A model generated the notes under the pieces. The model was not told the origin of the DNA and did not search any database. It saw nothing but the letters and a program-made list of their open reading frames with translations. A stretch of DNA of 64,000 nt from UBA7672 sp965279085 (GTDB lineage: Bacteria > Pseudomonadota > Alphaproteobacteria > Caulobacterales > Hyphomonadaceae), in contig OZ257149.1 of the NCBI GenBank assembly GCA_965279085.1, positions 2,108,001-2,172,000 of the forward strand, in the 5' to 3' direction. Made by a program: the position numbers and the translations under genes. Below, one piece after another: positions 50,398 through 58,363 of the stretch (position 1 is its first letter; every line of letters starts with the position of its first letter).

Positions 50398-51033
50398 TCA
50401 CGTCCAGCTCTCGAACCTGAACCAGCCGGTCATCGGCCAACTGAAGAGGCACGCCTCCTCCTGCGTTCCGGCCCCAATGTTGTGCGCGATCAGCGGCTGT
50501 CCGCCATCCGTCTTGCGCGTCACCACGCCGATATGCGGCAGCCCGCCCGACAGCCGCCAGCTGACGATGTCGCCAGGCTTGTAGTCCGCGGCAACCTTGC
50601 TGAGCGTCCGCGCCCCACCCTTGCGCTTGAAGTATGTCTCGAGGTTCGGCACGCGGCGGTGATCGATATTCCTGTCCGGCTTCGTAAGGCCCCACATCTT
50701 CGGATACGCGCTGAAGGCGGCGGCCATGTCCTCATGCACCTTGACCTGAAGATCGACGCCGGCATGGCGGAAGGCGCGGATCACCGTGTCGGTGCAGACG
50801 CCACGATCATCCGCTACGTCGCCCATCGGATAGGCGAGCTTCACGTAGGCGCCGTCATAGGTTTCCTGCTTCAGCGCGCGCAGCTCGGCACCGTAGGCGA
50901 CCTTGAGCGGGAAAGCAGCGCCAACTTCCGGCGGCGGTAGCTGGGCGTAGGCGCGCGGCCTGCACGCGAGCAGACCAAGCGAGCCAAGCAGCGCAGCGCG
51001 GCGGCTGAAGGCGAGAATGCGAGGACCAGACAT
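50398..51033 (-). CDS. DUF1287 protein, NlpC/P60-like fold, exported
   Basis: A 211-residue protein: a Tat-like signal (SRRAALLGSLGLLACRPRA, about 10-28), then the DUF1287 domain, with ETYDGAYVKLAYPMGDV, RGVCTDTVIRAFRHAG, VHEDMAAAFSAYP, NIDHRRVPNLETYFKR and LPHIGVVT. The Cys in GVCTD and His in LPHIG fit the catalytic pair of a cysteine peptidase fold; a peptidoglycan-related activity has been proposed for such folds but is not proven for this family. Its ribosome site is buried in a 12-bp hairpin (51039-51066). Confidence 0.9.
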   Translation of the reverse strand: MSGPRILAFSRRAALLGSLGLLACRPRAYAQLPPPEVGAAFPLKVAYGAELRALKQETYDGAYVKLAYPMGDVADDRGVCTDTVIRAFRHAGVDLQVKVHEDMAAAFSAYPKMWGLTKPDRNIDHRRVPNLETYFKRKGGARTLSKVAADYKPGDIVSWRLSGGLPHIGVVTRKTDGGQPLIAHNIGAGTQEEACLFSWPMTGWFRFESWT

Positions 51034-51038
51034 GACGA

Positions 51039-51066
51039 CCCCCTGATGTCGCGAGACATCAGGGGG
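51039..51066 (-). promoter_or_regulatory. Perfect 12-bp hairpin covering the DUF1287 ribosome site
   Basis: CCCCCTGATGTC, GCGA, GACATCAGGGGG: a perfect 12-bp stem. On the minus strand its 3' arm supplies AGGGGG, the ribosome site of the gene starting at 51033. There is no U-tract. It can act as an RNA switch that hides the ribosome site, or as a terminator for the gene at 51125; the two are not exclusive. Confidence 0.6.
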
Positions 51067-51124
51067 CCAAAGGATTGCGGCGGAGCCGCGACCGAAACCC
51101 GGCGCGAGGCCGGCTTCGGCAGCG

Positions 51125-51796
51125 CTAGCCGAGTTTCTTGATGATGCCGAAGTGCGTCAGCAGGATCAGCACGCCGCCGCCGACCATCAGGATCTTCGGG
51201 AAGGTGATGTTGAAGCCGAAGAAGTCACCGAAGACTCCAACGCCGCCAATACCGCCCAGACCGCCCAGACCGCCGAAGAGACCACCGGCTCCACCGCCGC
51301 CACCCACGATCACTGGAACCAGGATGGGCAGAGCAACCGCCGCTACGCCCGTTACCAGACGGCCCAGCACGACATACTGGTTGTTGGTGAGTTCGAAGAA
51401 AATCTGCACGCCCGCGAGGATCGGAAGCAGGAACAACAGGATGAACAGGAAGGACGTTCCGCCAAACTGCATCATGTTGAAGCTGCTGGTGAGATAGCCG
51501 GCGATAAGCGCGCCCAGGATCACGATGGCCGCCCAGATGATCGTCGGCTTGGCGAGGATGCCGGCAACCGTCGGATTCGAAGCCATCGCGGCAAGGTCGA
51601 CGTTCGGCATCGCGCCAGCCGTGACGTAGATGTTTTTCGCGTTCGCTCCATCGACCTCGAAGTCGACATTGTCGTTCGCCTTCGCCGGAGCGGGGCTTTT
51701 GAATTCCGCCGCTGTGAAGTTGTAGCGCTGACCGTTTTCACCGCTGATCGCGCCGGTGCCACTCGCGGCATCGAAGCCGAGAACCTTGCCCTTCAT
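51125..51796 (-). CDS. Cold-shock-like domain fused to a membrane domain
   Basis: A 223-residue protein. Residues 1-58 resemble a cold-shock/OB-fold domain (MKGKVLGFDAASGTGAISGENGQRY, split here as MKGKVLGFD and GTGAISG, then VDFEVDGANAKNIYV). Four spans follow: about 78-98 (IIWAAIVILGALIAGYL), 108-128, 140-160 and 198-214. A Gly-rich stretch (GGGGGAGGLFGGLGGLGG) lies before the last span. Such fusions occur with TM2/DUF805-type membrane domains; function is unknown. It is divergent from motA across 262 bases. Confidence 0.75.
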   Translation of the reverse strand: MKGKVLGFDAASGTGAISGENGQRYNFTAAEFKSPAPAKANDNVDFEVDGANAKNIYVTAGAMPNVDLAAMASNPTVAGILAKPTIIWAAIVILGALIAGYLTSSFNMMQFGGTSFLFILLFLLPILAGVQIFFELTNNQYVVLGRLVTGVAAVALPILVPVIVGGGGGAGGLFGGLGGLGGIGGVGVFGDFFGFNITFPKILMVGGGVLILLTHFGIIKKLG

Positions 51797-52058
51797 GTGG
51801 TCGCCCCTCCGGGAGAATATCCTGATGGGTCAAGTAGATAGCAAACTGCGACATTTTGCGCAAACCCAACTTGCCACGGGCGTTCGCTCTGCACAGGTTC
51901 GCCCATTCGTCCGGCGCCCGAGAGCCGCCCGAAGCCGCTGCGGCGCCTCATGCTTAACCGCGCCTCAACCCTTTTTCCGTTCGGCCCGACACCGCGCGTT
52001 AAGCTTGATCGTGCATAAACGGGACAACCAAAAACACGTCTATCGGTGGGCTCGCGTT

Positions 52059-52922
52059 ATGTTCCAGATCATCGGAGTGGTGGTCGTCTTCGTGATGGTG
52101 TTCGGCGGCTTCATGCTCGCCGGCGGCCATTTCGACGTCATCATCAAGGCCGCGCCCTTCGAGATGATGATGATCGGCGGCGCCGCGATCGGCGCCTTCC
52201 TGATCGGCAACTCGTTCAAGACCGTGATGGCCGCCGCGGGCGGTTTCGGCAAGATCATGGGCGGGTGCAAATGGAAGGCGAAGGATTACACCGACCTGCT
52301 GTCTCTATTGTTCGTACTAACGAAGACAATGAAGACAAAAGGCGTAGTGGCGATCGAACAGCACATCGAGAACCCCAAGGACTCCACGATCTTCCAGAAC
52401 TATCCGAAGATCCTGAAGGACCATTTCGCCACTGACCTCATCTGCGACACGCTGCGTATGATGACGATGAACCTCGAAGACGCGCACCAGGTCGAGGACG
52501 TCATCGAGAAACAGATCGAGAAACACCATCACGAGGCTCACAAGGCCGCGCACGCCCTGCAGAACATGGCCGACGCCCTACCCGCGCTGGGCATCGTCGC
52601 GGCCGTGCTCGGCATCATCAAGACCATGGGCGCGATCTCGCAGCCGCCGGAATATCTCGGCAAGCTGATCGGCTCGGCGCTCGTCGGCACGTTCCTCGGC
52701 GTGTTCCTCGCCTACGGCTTCGTCGGCCCGTTCGCCGCCCGCATGGGTCAGGTGATCGACGAGGAAGGCCAGTTCTACAAGATCATCAAGGACGTTCTCG
52801 TCGCCCACCTGCACGGCAACGCCGCCCAGGTCTCGGTCGAGATCGGCCGTGGCCAGATCCCGTCCGAAGCCCAGCCGTCCTTCGCCGAGCTCGAAGAGGC
52901 GCTCAACGGGGTCACCATCTAG
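52059..52922 (+). CDS. motA: Flagellar motor stator protein MotA
   Basis: A 287-residue stator subunit that forms the proton channel with MotB. Spans lie near 3-21, 33-52, about 168-188 and 198-218. The cytoplasmic loop has LLSLLFVLTKTMKTKGVVAIEQHIENP, where charged residues contact FliG, and LQNMADALPALGIVAAVLG precedes the third span. ATG 52059 has GGTGGG nearby. No motB is in the window, as in Caulobacter, where motA and motB are separate. A terminator follows. Confidence 0.95.
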   Translation: MFQIIGVVVVFVMVFGGFMLAGGHFDVIIKAAPFEMMMIGGAAIGAFLIGNSFKTVMAAAGGFGKIMGGCKWKAKDYTDLLSLLFVLTKTMKTKGVVAIEQHIENPKDSTIFQNYPKILKDHFATDLICDTLRMMTMNLEDAHQVEDVIEKQIEKHHHEAHKAAHALQNMADALPALGIVAAVLGIIKTMGAISQPPEYLGKLIGSALVGTFLGVFLAYGFVGPFAARMGQVIDEEGQFYKIIKDVLVAHLHGNAAQVSVEIGRGQIPSEAQPSFAELEEALNGVTI

Positions 52923-52958
52923 TTTTCTGTAGAGTAGCGTAAACAGCGTATGCATCAC

Positions 52959-52990
52959 GGCCCGGCTCTCACAGCCGGGCCGCTTGCTTT
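52959..52990 (+). terminator. Rho-independent terminator of motA
   Basis: GGCCCGGCT, CTCAC, AGCCGGGCC, then GCTTGCTTTT: a perfect 9-bp stem with a T-rich tail, 36 bases after the motA stop. Confidence 0.85.
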
Positions 52991-53055
52991 TGGGACGCAG
53001 GTTGCGCGATTGCGCGGCCCACACCATCCTGCGGGGAAATGGGCGGGAGACGGCG

Positions 53056-53910
53056 GTGAGCACAAACATACGGAGCATAGCCGCAGCAGGCCTCGCCCTG
53101 CTCGCCTCCGCCTGCGCCAGCTATCCGACGCTTGCCGAGCGCTCAGGCCTGCTCGCGCCGACGATGGAATACTACGCGCCCGAGCCGGGCGGCGGGCCTG
53201 CCCCGCTTGTGATCCTCGCGTCCGGCTGTGGCGGCCTGCACGGATTGCAGGGCCCCAAGATGGTGATGAAGAACTACGCTGCCGCCGCGAACCGCGCCGG
53301 CGCCTATGTCGCCGTGATGGACAGCTTCTCCTCGCGCGACATCGACTTCAAAACCTCGGTCAGCATGGTCTGCTCCGGCCTGCAGCTGCGCGGCGATGAA
53401 CGCGCCGGCGACATCGTCACTGCCGAAGCGCTCGCCCGCGCACACTGGGGCAATACCAAATTCACCGGCGTGATCCTCGGCGGCTGGAGCCATGGCGGAT
53501 GGACAGTCATGGAACTGCTCTCCGCCGGCTCGAACCCGAAACAGGTCGGCGGCTTTCGCATCGAGGCGCCATCTCGCGCGACAACACCCGATGCGGTCGC
53601 GCTCTACTATCCATACTGTGGCTTCCTCAATTCCGCCGGCCGCAGAAAGTGGGACTTCAAGGGCCCGCTGCTTCTCCTGTTGCCCGGCCAGGAGCCGGAC
53701 AGCACATCTGGCGAATGCATCGACGAGGTGAAGCGCGCGCGTGACGGGCTCGATGGCGTCACGGTCGCGAGCTTCCCGAAGAACACGCACGCCTTCGACG
53801 AGGAGGATCAGGTGCCCGGCTCGGAATACGTCCACGATCCCGAGGCGACGCAGCGCGCGCTCGTCATCTTCGAGAATTTCGTGAGAGCACAGGCCGAACG
53901 CCTGCGCTGA
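53056..53910 (+). CDS. Alpha/beta hydrolase lipoprotein, dienelactone-hydrolase-like
   Basis: A 284-residue lipoprotein: lipobox SAC near residue 20, then an alpha/beta-hydrolase core. The nucleophile elbow is GGWSHGG (Ser near 139), the acid is probably in LLPGQEPD, and the His is in FPKNTHAFDEED, matching the dienelactone-hydrolase order. GTG 53056 is chosen because the signal peptide begins there and GGAGA precedes it. It ends head to tail with the convergent M16 peptidase gene, with no gap. Substrate unknown. Confidence 0.8.
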   Translation: MSTNIRSIAAAGLALLASACASYPTLAERSGLLAPTMEYYAPEPGGGPAPLVILASGCGGLHGLQGPKMVMKNYAAAANRAGAYVAVMDSFSSRDIDFKTSVSMVCSGLQLRGDERAGDIVTAEALARAHWGNTKFTGVILGGWSHGGWTVMELLSAGSNPKQVGGFRIEAPSRATTPDAVALYYPYCGFLNSAGRRKWDFKGPLLLLLPGQEPDSTSGECIDEVKRARDGLDGVTVASFPKNTHAFDEEDQVPGSEYVHDPEATQRALVIFENFVRAQAERLR

Positions 53911-56763
53911 TCAATCCGTCGCCGTCTTCGGTCCCGGCACGACCCGCGCCTCCTGCTGGCCCGCCGCAGTTAGATAGCGGTTAGCTGCCGCAACGATGTC
54001 CGCCTTGGTCACGGCGCGCACGCTGGCCTCGATAGCCGCCAGCTTGTTTCGCTCGGTCAGTTCCGGCCGTGTCTGCGCCTGCGAGATCAGGTTCAGCCAG
54101 TAGCCGTTCGAGGTCGCATTCTGCGGCAACACCTCCAGAGACGGGGTAATCGCCCGGCTGAACTCGTCGTCGCTGATCTCGCCCGCCCGTATCTCCGCTG
54201 CAATCTTTTCCAGCGCGAGCATCACACGGTCGACATCCTCCGGCTTCACCTCCGCGCCCGCGCTGAGATAGCCATAGCCGGGCGTTACGGACGACACGCT
54301 CACGCCCGCGCTTGGCGAATACGTCGCCCCCAGCGCCTCGCGTACCTCCTCGATCACCTTGAGCCGCATCACCGCCGCCATGACGCTCAGCACGCGCACC
54401 GCCTGCGGATCCTTGTCGGGGTCGATGTCCGTCACCGGCCAGAACACATAGGCGATCGCCTGGCTGGCCTCGCCCGCATGCGTGAACGTCAGCGGCGATT
54501 TTTCCTGCCGGAACACTACCGGCTTCGGTGATCTGAATTTCGTGGGCGACGCCTCGCGCTTCGGCAGCGCGCCGAAAGTCTTGGCGACCAGTTCGATGAC
54601 GCGGGCCTCGTCGATGTCGCCCACCACGCCGATCTCGATCGCGCCATGCTGCAGGATCGGTGTCAGGTAATGCTGCAGCTCAACGAGGGAGCGCCACGCA
54701 TAGCCATCGTCCGGATCGTCGCCGAACCGCCTGTCGCCCGAGAACAACGCGCGCATTCCCTTCGACGACCACACAGCCTGAGCGTTAGCGTCCTGCCGCG
54801 GCCAGCTCAGCACCACGCTCTCGCGCCAGCGCCGCTCGGCCTCGGACCTGTAGGCCGGATGCGTCATGTATGCGGCGATAACCTGCAGCTGCAGTTCGAG
54901 ATCCTCTGGCGTCGTGCCGTAGGTCCCGCCGAAAGACGTCGCGGTCGAATTGAACCGAACCGACGCCGTCTTGCCTTGCAGGATCGCGCGCAGGTCGTCG
55001 ATCGAGTGCTTCTCCAGCCCGCCCGACGCGAACGCACCCATCAGCTGCTGCAGGCCGAACGGCTCTTCCGGAAAATCGAGACTCCCATGCCCCACACGCA
55101 GCGACACCTGCACCGAGTTGCGCACGAAGTCGGTCTTCTTGATGTTGAGCCGCACATTGTTGTCGAACACGATCAACCGCGTATCGATGTCGGCGAGCCG
55201 CTCATCCTTCGCGATCTTTCCCGGCTTTCCGAAATTCGTGTAGGCGAACGGGATGTTCCCGTGCGCTTCCGGCGGCGACACCTCCACCTTCCCGCTATCC
55301 TTCCACGCGGCCACGATCTCTGCCTCGACACCGGGGCGCTCCACGGTCGAGGACATGAAGAAGAGCAGCGGCTCCTTCATCGGCATCCATTTGCGGAAAG
55401 CTTCATTGACGGCCTCCGGCGTCACATCGCCCGCCCATGTCTCGAATCGCGCGAGACCTGACGAAGGCGTTGCAAACACCGTGTCGTTCTGAGCCGACGA
55501 CAGCAGCCCGCCGATCAGCGCGCCTGTCGATCGCGTATTCTCCCGCTCCGCCTGGTTCTTCTGGCTGGTGCGCAGCGCCTCGACCTGCCGCTCGACCTCA
55601 TCCTGCGTGAAGCCGTGCAGCAGCGCCCGCCGCCACTCCTGCTCCAGCCGCTGCAGGCCCGGCTTCCAGCTCTCCGGCGTCACGCTCACCGAACCGCCGG
55701 CGATCTCCGCGACCTTCAGAATGTTGCCCGTCGAAGGGCTCGCGCTCCGGAACGGTGGATCCTCCTGGTTGGCGATGGGCGCGAGCCTACGGCTAAAAGC
55801 TCCGATTCCGAACATCAGAAGATTGTCCGCCCGCCGCTGCGCGCCCGTATCGGTCTGTTCCTCATACGGCATCAGCGAATAAACGCTGATCGAATTTCCA
55901 CCATCCTTGTGCACGAAGACGGACGCCCCGGACGCCCGCTCCTTCAGCGCATAGGAAAGATCGGGCTCCCCGCCCGCTTCGCCCTTGCCTAGCCAGTCGC
56001 CAAATTTGTCGGCGATCTTCCTTTCGACCGCATCGACATCGAAGTCGCCGACAATGATCAGCGTCGCCCGCTCCGGCCGGTAGTAGCGTTCGTACAGAGA
56101 CACCATGGTCTCGCGCGTCGCCGTCTCAAGCACCTTTGGATCGCCAATGGGCATGCGATCGACCGCATAGGCGCCGGGGACCAGGAACTCCAGCTGCTGC
56201 TCGTTCCGCCGCCGCTGGAAATTGTCGCCGCGCCGCCATTCCGACAGCACCACGCCCCGCTCGCGATCGATCGCGGCTGCATCGAAGATCAGCTCACTCG
56301 CCAGCTCGCGCAGCAGGAACAGGCTTTCATCGACCAATCCATCCGAAGCGTTCGGCAGCTCCAGCATGTAGGTCGTGAATTCCTGGCTCGTCTGTGCGTT
56401 CGTGTCCGCGCCAAAAGCCAACCCCAGACGCTCGAGGATCTTCACCATCTCGCCTTCTCGGACGTTCTTCGATCCGTTGAACGCCATGTGCTCGATGAAA
56501 TGGGCGAGGCCCTTCTCGTTCTCCGCCTCCTCCAGCGACCCGAAATCGAACGAGAACCGGATCGACACCGCGCCCGGCGGCAGCTGGTTCTTGCGCAGCG
56601 CATAGCGCATCCCGTTGGGCAGTGTCCCGAAACGCACGGCAGGATCCGGCTTGATGTCGCTGCTCTCATGCGCCCAGCGCGCCGGCGTGGGCGATGCCTG
56701 CGCAAGCGCCGGCGCGGTTCCAAGCGCAAGCGCAAGGCAGATGCCGGCAAGCCAGCGTTTCAT
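53911..56763 (-). CDS. Periplasmic M16 (insulinase/pitrilysin) metallopeptidase
   Basis: A 950-residue zinc peptidase: signal peptide 1-22 (ALA-Q), then the catalytic domain with HFIEH (the HxxEH inverted zinc motif, near residue 85) and the third ligand Glu in ERGVVLSEW about 75 residues later. Inactive M16C-type domains fill the rest. A ribosome site (GGCGGGG) lies directly before ATG 56763. The length of 950 and the two tandem M16 halves match single-chain periplasmic members (PqqL type). It is the last gene before folC on the same strand, with 113 bases between. Confidence 0.92.
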   Translation of the reverse strand: MKRWLAGICLALALGTAPALAQASPTPARWAHESSDIKPDPAVRFGTLPNGMRYALRKNQLPPGAVSIRFSFDFGSLEEAENEKGLAHFIEHMAFNGSKNVREGEMVKILERLGLAFGADTNAQTSQEFTTYMLELPNASDGLVDESLFLLRELASELIFDAAAIDRERGVVLSEWRRGDNFQRRRNEQQLEFLVPGAYAVDRMPIGDPKVLETATRETMVSLYERYYRPERATLIIVGDFDVDAVERKIADKFGDWLGKGEAGGEPDLSYALKERASGASVFVHKDGGNSISVYSLMPYEEQTDTGAQRRADNLLMFGIGAFSRRLAPIANQEDPPFRSASPSTGNILKVAEIAGGSVSVTPESWKPGLQRLEQEWRRALLHGFTQDEVERQVEALRTSQKNQAERENTRSTGALIGGLLSSAQNDTVFATPSSGLARFETWAGDVTPEAVNEAFRKWMPMKEPLLFFMSSTVERPGVEAEIVAAWKDSGKVEVSPPEAHGNIPFAYTNFGKPGKIAKDERLADIDTRLIVFDNNVRLNIKKTDFVRNSVQVSLRVGHGSLDFPEEPFGLQQLMGAFASGGLEKHSIDDLRAILQGKTASVRFNSTATSFGGTYGTTPEDLELQLQVIAAYMTHPAYRSEAERRWRESVVLSWPRQDANAQAVWSSKGMRALFSGDRRFGDDPDDGYAWRSLVELQHYLTPILQHGAIEIGVVGDIDEARVIELVAKTFGALPKREASPTKFRSPKPVVFRQEKSPLTFTHAGEASQAIAYVFWPVTDIDPDKDPQAVRVLSVMAAVMRLKVIEEVREALGATYSPSAGVSVSSVTPGYGYLSAGAEVKPEDVDRVMLALEKIAAEIRAGEISDDEFSRAITPSLEVLPQNATSNGYWLNLISQAQTRPELTERNKLAAIEASVRAVTKADIVAAANRYLTAAGQQEARVVPGPKTATD

Positions 56764-56876
56764 TCCCCGCCCTCCGGCAAGCATGAGCCGACTATGCGCC
56801 TGCGCCACAGGCGTGTCGATTGAGCTGGATCAGAGGTTTGTGTGCGGCGGCAGACAGTTTCGTGACCAGACAGCGC

Positions 56877-58232
56877 CTAGTCGACACGCTCGCCATTGAG
56901 CTGCAGCGCAGCGCCGGAGAGATAGACGGATCCGCAGATATAGATGCGGTCCGCTCCCCCCTTCGCGGCCATCGCGATTGCATCACTCAAATCGCGTGCG
57001 ACAGCCGCCTCCGCACCGAGCGTCGAAGCAATCCCCGCCACATGCCGCGGGTCAGCGCCTGGCCCACCCTCCTGCCCGCCACTGTCCGGCAGCGGACAGA
57101 TGATCAGCTGGTCTGCCACCGGCACAAGCTCGGCCAGCACGCCCTCGACATCCTTCACCGCTTGTATCGCGAACACGATGGCCACCCGCTCGCCCTCTTC
57201 CCGCGTCTCGCGGATGGCTTGCGCCAAGGTCGCCGCCCCGCCCGGATTGTGCGCCGCGTCGATCCACACCGCGCGCTCGCCCACCAGTGGCCCGTGCCTC
57301 AGCCGCTGCAGCCGCGCCGGCCACGTCGCCTCGCGCAGGCCTGCCGCCATCGCCTGCGCCGTGATGCGCCTGTCGCCGATGGCCTCAACCGTTGCGCACG
57401 CCGCGCCGGCATTCTGCGACTGATGGCGCCCTGGCAACCCCAGCCATGGCGTCCGCACGGTAAGTCCACGCCCTTCATAGACAAACGCCTCGCCATCCCG
57501 CTGCGTCTTCCAGTCGTCGCCAACCTCGATCACCTTCGCCGCAACAGCGCGCGCTTCCTCGCGCAGCACGCCGAGCGCGATGGCTGGCTGCTCGGCAATG
57601 ATCGCCGGAACGCTCTCCCGGAAGATCCCCGCCTTCAGCCGGGCGATGGCAGCCACGCCCGACACCCCGAACATTGTCTCGTGGTCGCGGCTGATCGGCG
57701 TCACCACCGTCGCCGCCGGACGCTTCATCACATTGGTCGCGTCCGTCGCACCACCCGCGCCGACTTCAATGATGGACAAGTCCGCGCGCTCCTGTGCGAA
57801 CAGACAGAACGCAGCCGTGGTCAGCGCCTCGAAATAGGTAAGCTCTTGCGTGCGCCGGTAGATGTCCGAGAGCACATCGGCCAGCGTCACGTCGTCCACC
57901 AGCTTGCCTGCCACCCGGATGCGTTCGTTGACGCGCGTGAGGTGCGGCGATGTGAAGACATGCACTTTCAGCCCGGCGGCTTCCGCCATCGCGCGGATGA
58001 AGGCGCCAGTCGAACCCTTGCCATTGGTGCCGGTGATATGAATCGCGGGCGGAATCCGGTCCTGCGGATCGCCCAGTTCGACCAGTGCCTTCCGGACATG
58101 GGCCGTGCCGAATGCCGGCGAAATCCGACCTCCCGACCCCTCGCGAAAGCGATCGAGTTCACGCGCGACTATGGCGGCGTCAGCCAACCGAATCTCCAGC
58201 CCGACTCCAACCACCCTCTCGCGCCGCACCAT
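56877..58232 (-). CDS. folC: Dihydrofolate/folylpolyglutamate synthase
   Basis: A 451-residue Mur-ligase-type enzyme that adds glutamate to folates (and to dihydropteroate). ATP site HITGTNGKGSTGAFIRAM, SPHLTRVNERIR, IEVGAGGATDATN, ISRDHETMFG and the C-terminal DAAHNPGGAATL are all present, with minor changes from the usual VGLGGRLDATN and AHNPHG. ATG 58232 gives normal length; the frame stays open to 58352 but that part is unlike FolC. Its usual partner accD lies 4.6 kb away, with unrelated genes between. Confidence 0.92.
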   Translation of the reverse strand: MVRRERVVGVGLEIRLADAAIVARELDRFREGSGGRISPAFGTAHVRKALVELGDPQDRIPPAIHITGTNGKGSTGAFIRAMAEAAGLKVHVFTSPHLTRVNERIRVAGKLVDDVTLADVLSDIYRRTQELTYFEALTTAAFCLFAQERADLSIIEVGAGGATDATNVMKRPAATVVTPISRDHETMFGVSGVAAIARLKAGIFRESVPAIIAEQPAIALGVLREEARAVAAKVIEVGDDWKTQRDGEAFVYEGRGLTVRTPWLGLPGRHQSQNAGAACATVEAIGDRRITAQAMAAGLREATWPARLQRLRHGPLVGERAVWIDAAHNPGGAATLAQAIRETREEGERVAIVFAIQAVKDVEGVLAELVPVADQLIICPLPDSGGQEGGPGADPRHVAGIASTLGAEAAVARDLSDAIAMAAKGGADRIYICGSVYLSGAALQLNGERVD

Positions 58233-58363
58233 AATGCGAACAATGCGCAGCGCGAAACACGTTCCCGATACGGGGGAGTTCCCACAGCTGATACTGCCTG
58301 CGTCAGCTTGACCCAGCACCCGGCGCAGGCGCACCCTCCCGGCGGCGTTCACAGGGGGTGGCG

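Noticed and set aside
58246..58285. GGAAC-N16-CGTG on the minus strand as an EcfG promoter for folC
   Set aside because: The -10 box does not match CGTT, and housekeeping folC is not an expected EcfG target.
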